Origin: Providencia alcalifaciens
Lineage (GTDB): Bacteria; Pseudomonadota; Gammaproteobacteria; Enterobacterales; Enterobacteriaceae
Length of the DNA stretch: 64,000 bases
Direction of reading: 5' to 3'
Assembly (NCBI GenBank): GCA_025961275.1
Contig: JAOQNJ010000001.1
Span: forward strand, 3,617,353 to 3,681,352
The notes under the pieces: model-generated
What the model was told of the DNA's origin: nothing
The model's database searches: none
The model's input: only the letters and a program-made list of their open reading frames with translations
Position numbers and translations under genes: made by a program
Part shown: positions 59,898 through 64,000 of the stretch, piece by piece
Layout of the letters: every line of letters begins with the position of its first letter
Position numbering within the stretch: the first letter of the stretch is position 1

Positions 59898-60100
59898 CAA
59901 CGAGGTTGTTTTATCCCTAATTTCAAGGGATTGGACCCGGTTTGGCTATCCCGCTATCGAATAAATAACCCTAATTTAAAATTATCGGGAATTTCTTACA
60001 CAAAGTTTGCTGAATTATATACTTTTTCAAGCAAGCATCAAAATAGCTTCGCTTGTAGTCTAACTACAACCCAAATTATTTCGTTTATGTATAAAAACAA
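59898..60100. other. pepA-holC gap, remainder
   Basis: With the ERIC this makes a 418-bp gene-free stretch. A second, badly decayed ERIC-like half may lie at 60008-60084 (ACTACAACCCAAATTATTTC). A 64-codon frame at 59931-60125 is not credible. Confidence 0.45.
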
Positions 60101-60134
60101 TATCCCGGATCAGGTATATCCGTGATCCGGGATA
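60101..60134 (-). terminator. pepA terminator
   Basis: TATCCCGGATCA / TGATCCGGGATA perfect 12-bp stem; on the minus strand it is followed by TTGTTTTTA. Confidence 0.85.
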
Positions 60135-60176
60135 GATTTAATTTCTACCTAACAATGAGGTAGAGATTAGCGCAGA

Positions 60177-61688
60177 CTAATCGTCACCATTAAGGCCAGC
60201 ACGGTTCAATAGGAACTGTGATAGCATCGAAACAGGACGGCCTGTTGCACCTTTTGCTTTGCCTGAACGCCATGCAGTACCAGCGATATCTAAGTGAGCC
60301 CAATGATATTTGGTCGCAAAGCGAGCAAGGAAACAACCCGCGGTGATAGCTCCACCCGGACGCCCACCCGTATTCGCTAAATCAGCAAAATTAGAGTTGA
60401 TTTGATCATAATATTCATCTGCTAACGGTAAACGCCATGCACGATCGCCTGCTTGTTCAGATGCATTAAGCAGTTCGTGAGCAAGAGGATTATGATTAGA
60501 CATCAAGCCAGTATAGTGGCTACCTAATGCGATAACACATGCGCCTGTTAGTGTTGCGATATCGATAACTAATTCAGGCTCAAAACGCTCCACATAGGTC
60601 AGTGCATCACACAGAACTAAACGACCTTCAGCATCCGTGTTGAGAACTTCAACGGTTTGCCCTGACATCGTGGTAAGAATATCACCCGGCCGATAAGCTC
60701 TGCCACCCGGCATGTTTTCACAACCCGCGAGAATACCGACCACGTTGATTGGTAGCTGCAGTTCTGTGATTACACGCATCACACCATAAACAGTTGCAGC
60801 ACCACACATGTCATATTTCATTTCATCCATACTATCGGCAGGCTTGATAGAAATACCACCGGAGTCAAATGTCACACCTTTACCTAACAGTACAATCGGC
60901 TTCACTTCTGAATCTGGGTTGCCTTTATATTCCATAATAGACATCAAAGATTCATTTTGTGAGCCTTGCCCAACGGCAAGGTAGGCATTCATGCCCAGCT
61001 CTTTCATTTGCTGTTCGCCAATAACACGCGTGACAAGTTTGCTGTCTGATATATCAGCCAACTGGCGTGCTTGTGAAGCCAAATAAGCCGCATTACAGAT
61101 ATTTGGTGGCATATTGCTGAGGTCTTTCGCTGCTTTTACGCCAGATGCGATCGCTAATCCGTGAGAAATTGCGCGCTCACCACTGGTCAGTTCACGACGT
61201 GTCGGTACATTGAAGACCAATTTGCGCAGTGGACGGCGGTGCTCAGTTTTGTTGCTTTTCAGTTGATCAAACACGTAGAGCGACTCTTTTGCCGTTTCTA
61301 CTGCTTGACGTACTTTCCAATAATTATTACGGCCTTTGACATGTAATTCAGTCAAGAAACAAACCGCTTCCATTGAACCAGTTTCATTCAGTGTGCTGAT
61401 GGTTTTCTGAATGATCTGTTTAAATTGACGTTCATCCAGCTCACGCTCTTTACCACAACCAATGAGTAGAATACGTTCAGACAGGACATTTGGTACATGA
61501 TGGAGTAGTAGAGATTGCCCTACTTTACCTTCAAGTTCCCCTCGGCGCAGCAGGGCGCTGATATATCCGTCACTTATTTTGTCCAGCTGTTCAGCTATAG
61601 GGGACAGACGGCGTGGTTCAAAGACTCCGACAACAATACATGCGCTGCGTTGTTTTTCCGGGCTACCACTTTTTACACTAAACTCCAT
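60177..61688 (-). CDS. pepA: Leucyl aminopeptidase PepA
   Basis: A 503-residue M17 zinc aminopeptidase, which in E. coli also binds DNA in Xer recombination and carAB repression. The metal and active-site motifs are [20 protein letters not shown] and [20 protein letters not shown]. The N-terminal DNA-binding domain starts [20 protein letters not shown]. It matches E. coli PepA in length (503). It is divergent from lptF as in E. coli. Confidence 0.97.
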   Translation of the reverse strand: MEFSVKSGSPEKQRSACIVVGVFEPRRLSPIAEQLDKISDGYISALLRRGELEGKVGQSLLLHHVPNVLSERILLIGCGKERELDERQFKQIIQKTISTLNETGSMEAVCFLTELHVKGRNNYWKVRQAVETAKESLYVFDQLKSNKTEHRRPLRKLVFNVPTRRELTSGERAISHGLAIASGVKAAKDLSNMPPNICNAAYLASQARQLADISDSKLVTRVIGEQQMKELGMNAYLAVGQGSQNESLMSIMEYKGNPDSEVKPIVLLGKGVTFDSGGISIKPADSMDEMKYDMCGAATVYGVMRVITELQLPINVVGILAGCENMPGGRAYRPGDILTTMSGQTVEVLNTDAEGRLVLCDALTYVERFEPELVIDIATLTGACVIALGSHYTGLMSNHNPLAHELLNASEQAGDRAWRLPLADEYYDQINSNFADLANTGGRPGGAITAGCFLARFATKYHWAHLDIAGTAWRSGKAKGATGRPVSMLSQFLLNRAGLNGDD

Positions 61689-62090
61689 GCGTTCTCCTGA
61701 ATCTTAAAGACAAAGGCCCATGCTCCCGCTAAAATTAGCGTACCGCATAATCTACCTCATAGAGAATGAACTCTTTATGTTAAACTGAGCGGATATCTGG
61801 TTTTTCAATAATATTAAGCATGTTCTGATTGGGTAATCAGTTTATATCCAAAATAATTCAAGTTGCATATGGGTGACAAGTGAAGCTAAATCGGAGAGCA
61901 TAGACAACTATGTGGCTCGAGTAGCTGAACGAAGTCAATACCCCTACAACTTGAAGTATGACGAGTATAGAGAATGCTTTTATATCATTCTAGTCATACA
62001 ATGAGCCAGAGTATATGTTAACAAATGGTAGATATTGAACGAACTTAGCCATTTTCCACCCAAAAGACAAGTTTTCACAGGCGTATAAGC
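61689..62090. other. pepA-lptF divergent region
   Basis: 402 bp with no gene. It contains a full ERIC at 61843-61969. Promoters of both genes must lie on either side of it. Confidence 0.6.
61843..61969 (-). repeat. Full-length ERIC (127 bp), opposite orientation
   Basis: Reads TATATCCAAAATAATTCAAG to ACTTGAAGTATGACGAGTAT on the plus strand, i.e. the reverse orientation to the other copies. The centre is GAGAGCATAGACAACTATGT. Confidence 0.85.
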
Positions 62091-63188
62091 GTGATAATTA
62101 TTAGATATTTGGTACGGGAGACCCTGAAAAGTCAGTTAGCCATCTTATTTGTGCTAATGTTGATTTTTTTCAGCCAAAAGTCCATCGATATCCTCGGGGC
62201 TGCGGTACAGGGAAATATTCCTTCAAACTTAGTGTTACCTCTGTTGGGACTCGGTGTGCCTGAAATGGCGCAATTAATCCTACCGTTGAGCCTATTTCTT
62301 GGGCTATTGATGACATACAGTAAACTTTACACCGAAAGTGAAATTACCGTGATGCATGCCTGCGGTTTAGGGAAAAGCGTTCTCGTGAAAGCGGCTTTAG
62401 TTTTAGCGACACTCACTGCCCTTGTCGCTATAGGCAACATTACGTGGATGCTTCCGTGGTCATCTCAATATCAAGAACAAGTGCTGGCGGATGCAAAAGC
62501 AAACCCCGGTCTTGCTGCAATGGTGGAAGGGCAATTTAAAACCACTAAAGATCGCAACATCGTGCTTTATATTGGTGATGTTAAAGGTAATGATTTTAAA
62601 AATATTTTTCTTGCTCAGCTCCGTACAGCTAATGAGCAGCGCCCCTCGGTGGTTGTCGCTGATAGCGGATATTTGAAAGAAGATGCCGATGGTCGCCAAG
62701 TTGTAGTGCTTGATGAAGGTACTCGCTATGAGGGAACTGCATTGTTGCGTGATTTTCGAATTACTGATTTCAAAAATTACCAAGCAATTGTTGACCATAA
62801 AACCAGTGATACACGTAAAGATAGAGTCGAGCAAAAAAATATGCTTGAGCTATGGCAGGCTAATGATCTCGATTCTAATGCAGAATTTCATTGGCGTCTG
62901 ACGATTGTATTTTCTGTGGTTGTCATGGCCTTGATGGTCGTGCCATTAAGCGAAGTGAATCCGCGTCAGGGTAGGGTATTGAGTATGCTTCCTGCCATGT
63001 TGCTATATCTTATTTTCTTCCTACTACAAAGTACATTGCGTAGCAGTGCCGAAAAAGGCGATGTTGATCCTAAGTATGCAATGTGGGGCGTTAATTTAGG
63101 ATATTTAGCATTAGCGATTATTCTCAATATTTGGAATACCGTGCCAATACGCCGTTTACGCGTCAAATTTCATAGAGGGGCTGCCTGA
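62091..63188 (+). CDS. lptF: LPS export permease LptF
   Basis: A 365-residue inner-membrane subunit of the LptB2FGC transporter, which extracts LPS from the inner membrane. It has three N-terminal membrane segments, a periplasmic beta-jellyroll (about 135-260), and three C-terminal membrane segments from about 270. Conserved start: IIIRYLVRETLKSQLAILFV. Its TGA overlaps the lptG ATG. The start is GTG. Confidence 0.96.
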   Translation: MIIIRYLVRETLKSQLAILFVLMLIFFSQKSIDILGAAVQGNIPSNLVLPLLGLGVPEMAQLILPLSLFLGLLMTYSKLYTESEITVMHACGLGKSVLVKAALVLATLTALVAIGNITWMLPWSSQYQEQVLADAKANPGLAAMVEGQFKTTKDRNIVLYIGDVKGNDFKNIFLAQLRTANEQRPSVVVADSGYLKEDADGRQVVVLDEGTRYEGTALLRDFRITDFKNYQAIVDHKTSDTRKDRVEQKNMLELWQANDLDSNAEFHWRLTIVFSVVVMALMVVPLSEVNPRQGRVLSMLPAMLLYLIFFLLQSTLRSSAEKGDVDPKYAMWGVNLGYLALAIILNIWNTVPIRRLRVKFHRGAA

Positions 63189-64000
63189 TGTTTGGTGTTT
63201 TAGACAGGTATATCGGACGTACAATCCTAAACTCTATTTTAATGACTTTATTTATGTTGGTTTCGCTCTCTGGGATCATTAAGTTTGTCGAACAACTACG
63301 CAAAGTCGGCGATGGTGAGTATACGGCGCTCGGGGCAGGAGTGTTTACTCTGCTGACAATCCCGAAAGATATTGATATTTTCTTCCCGATGGCGGCACTA
63401 CTTGGCGCCTTGCTTGGGCTGGGGGCGTTGGCCTCACGTAGTGAGCTGGTGGTTATGCAAGCATCAGGCTTTACTCGCTTACAGATCGCGCTTGCTGTGA
63501 TGAAAACGGCTATTCCGCTGGTGATTGTGACTATGCTTATTGGTGAATGGGTCGCACCGGCGGGTGACCAATGGGCTAGAAACTACCGTGCTGAGAAGAT
63601 TATAGGTAACTCATTAGTGGTGACGGATGAGGGGATGTGGGCGAAAGATGGACGCAATTTTATCCATATTCAACGCATCGCTGATACAACATCGATTCAA
63701 GAGGTTTCCATTTATCGTTTTGATGAAAAGCATAAGTTAGAATCGGTGATGTTCGCTTCAAGTGGCAGCTATGATAAAGATAATGGACAGTGGGTGTTAT
63801 CCCAAGTTGATGAATCTATCATGAGTAGTGAGAAAAAAATAACTGGCTCTCAGCGCTTAACCGTTAATTGGAAAACTAATCTGACCCCTGAAAAGTTGGG
63901 AATAGTTTCACTCAATGCTGATTCGCTTTCTATTCAAAAACTCTATCAATATATCAGTTACTTAAAAGAGAGTGGGCAGGTGGCAGCGGTCTATCAATTG
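63188..64000 (+). CDS. lptG: LPS export permease LptG (truncated by window end)
   Basis: The frame opens at ATGTTTGGTG overlapping the lptF stop by one base and stays open to the window end (271 codons of about 360). It begins FGVLDRYIGRTILNSILMTL, like E. coli LptG. Then come LPMA-type FFPMAALLGALLGLGALASR and the start of the periplasmic domain (GDQWARNYRAEKIIGNSLVV). It is the partner of LptF in LPS transport. Confidence 0.95.
   Translation, partial: MFGVLDRYIGRTILNSILMTLFMLVSLSGIIKFVEQLRKVGDGEYTALGAGVFTLLTIPKDIDIFFPMAALLGALLGLGALASRSELVVMQASGFTRLQIALAVMKTAIPLVIVTMLIGEWVAPAGDQWARNYRAEKIIGNSLVVTDEGMWAKDGRNFIHIQRIADTTSIQEVSIYRFDEKHKLESVMFASSGSYDKDNGQWVLSQVDESIMSSEKKITGSQRLTVNWKTNLTPEKLGIVSLNADSLSIQKLYQYISYLKESGQVAAVYQL

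Noticed and set aside
59931-60125. 64-codon ORF between holC and pepA
   Set aside because: It lies in repeat-like DNA and overlaps the pepA terminator; there is no ribosome site.

Overview
This window looks like the chromosome of an AT-rich enterobacterium of the Morganellaceae (Proteus/Providencia/Morganella group), most likely a Providencia or close relative. The evidence is the near-E. coli protein sequences of all housekeeping genes, high AT content with AT-rich intergenic gaps, two MrpJ-type fimbrial regulators typical of the Proteus group, and many ERIC repeats. I see no prophage, integron, CRISPR array or intact insertion sequence. The genus is inferred, not shown.

Layout. Bases 1-2300: the end of mpl, then argR and mdh, divergent. 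Bases 2300-5500 are an accessory gap: sfsB (Ner-like), two tandem Mu-type DNA-binding genes, and about 1.5 kb with decayed coding sequence. Bases 5500-30100 are a dense core block matching the E. coli 69-73 minute region: ispB | rplU-rpmA-obgE | dacB | greA | yhbY | rlmE-ftsH-folP-glmM-secG-tRNA-Leu(GAG)-tRNA-fMet-rimP-nusA-infB-rbfA-truB-rpsO-pnp-nlpI-yrbN-deaD. It covers ribosome assembly, transcription elongation, translation initiation, RNA decay and envelope precursor synthesis, with several recognisable RNA control elements (pnp leader hairpin, yrbN leader ORF, metY-rimP terminators).

Bases 30100-39100 are more variable: an unknown small protein, the BtsS/BtsR pyruvate-sensing pair broken up by ERIC fragments, an HlyD-type adaptor with two ABC-2 permeases but no ATPase, an orphan RTX-repeat protein, and a DUF350 membrane protein. 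Bases 39100-46800 carry anaerobic functions: ubiV-ubiU and ubiT for oxygen-independent ubiquinone synthesis, and nrdD-nrdG with NrdR boxes and an FNR-like site, interleaved with yhbS, yhbQ, a DUF1471 protein and yhbP.

Bases 46800-51200 are a fimbrial relic: an intact ecpE chaperone and the C-terminal half of ecpD, all that is left here of an E. coli common pilus (mat/ecp) operon, bracketed by two MrpJ-like regulators. Bases 51200-64000 return to core: ridA-pyrI-pyrB-pyrL with a UTP-sensing attenuator, argI with tandem ARG boxes, rraB, an yjgM-like acetyltransferase, valS-holC, pepA, and lptF-lptG (lptG runs off the end).

Compared with E. coli K-12, the argR-to-yhbP genes (about 69-73 min) sit inside the mpl...nrdG-nrdD...ridA...lptG block (about 96 min). 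ERIC elements, from full 127-bp copies to 51-bp remnants, occur only in the second half of the window, and several lie directly at ribosome binding sites or operon junctions. The most unusual candidates are the divergent Ner-like/Mu-type regulator set, the ATPase-less ABC-2 exporter next to an orphan RTX protein, the ERIC-bounded btsR gene, and the ecpDE relic.
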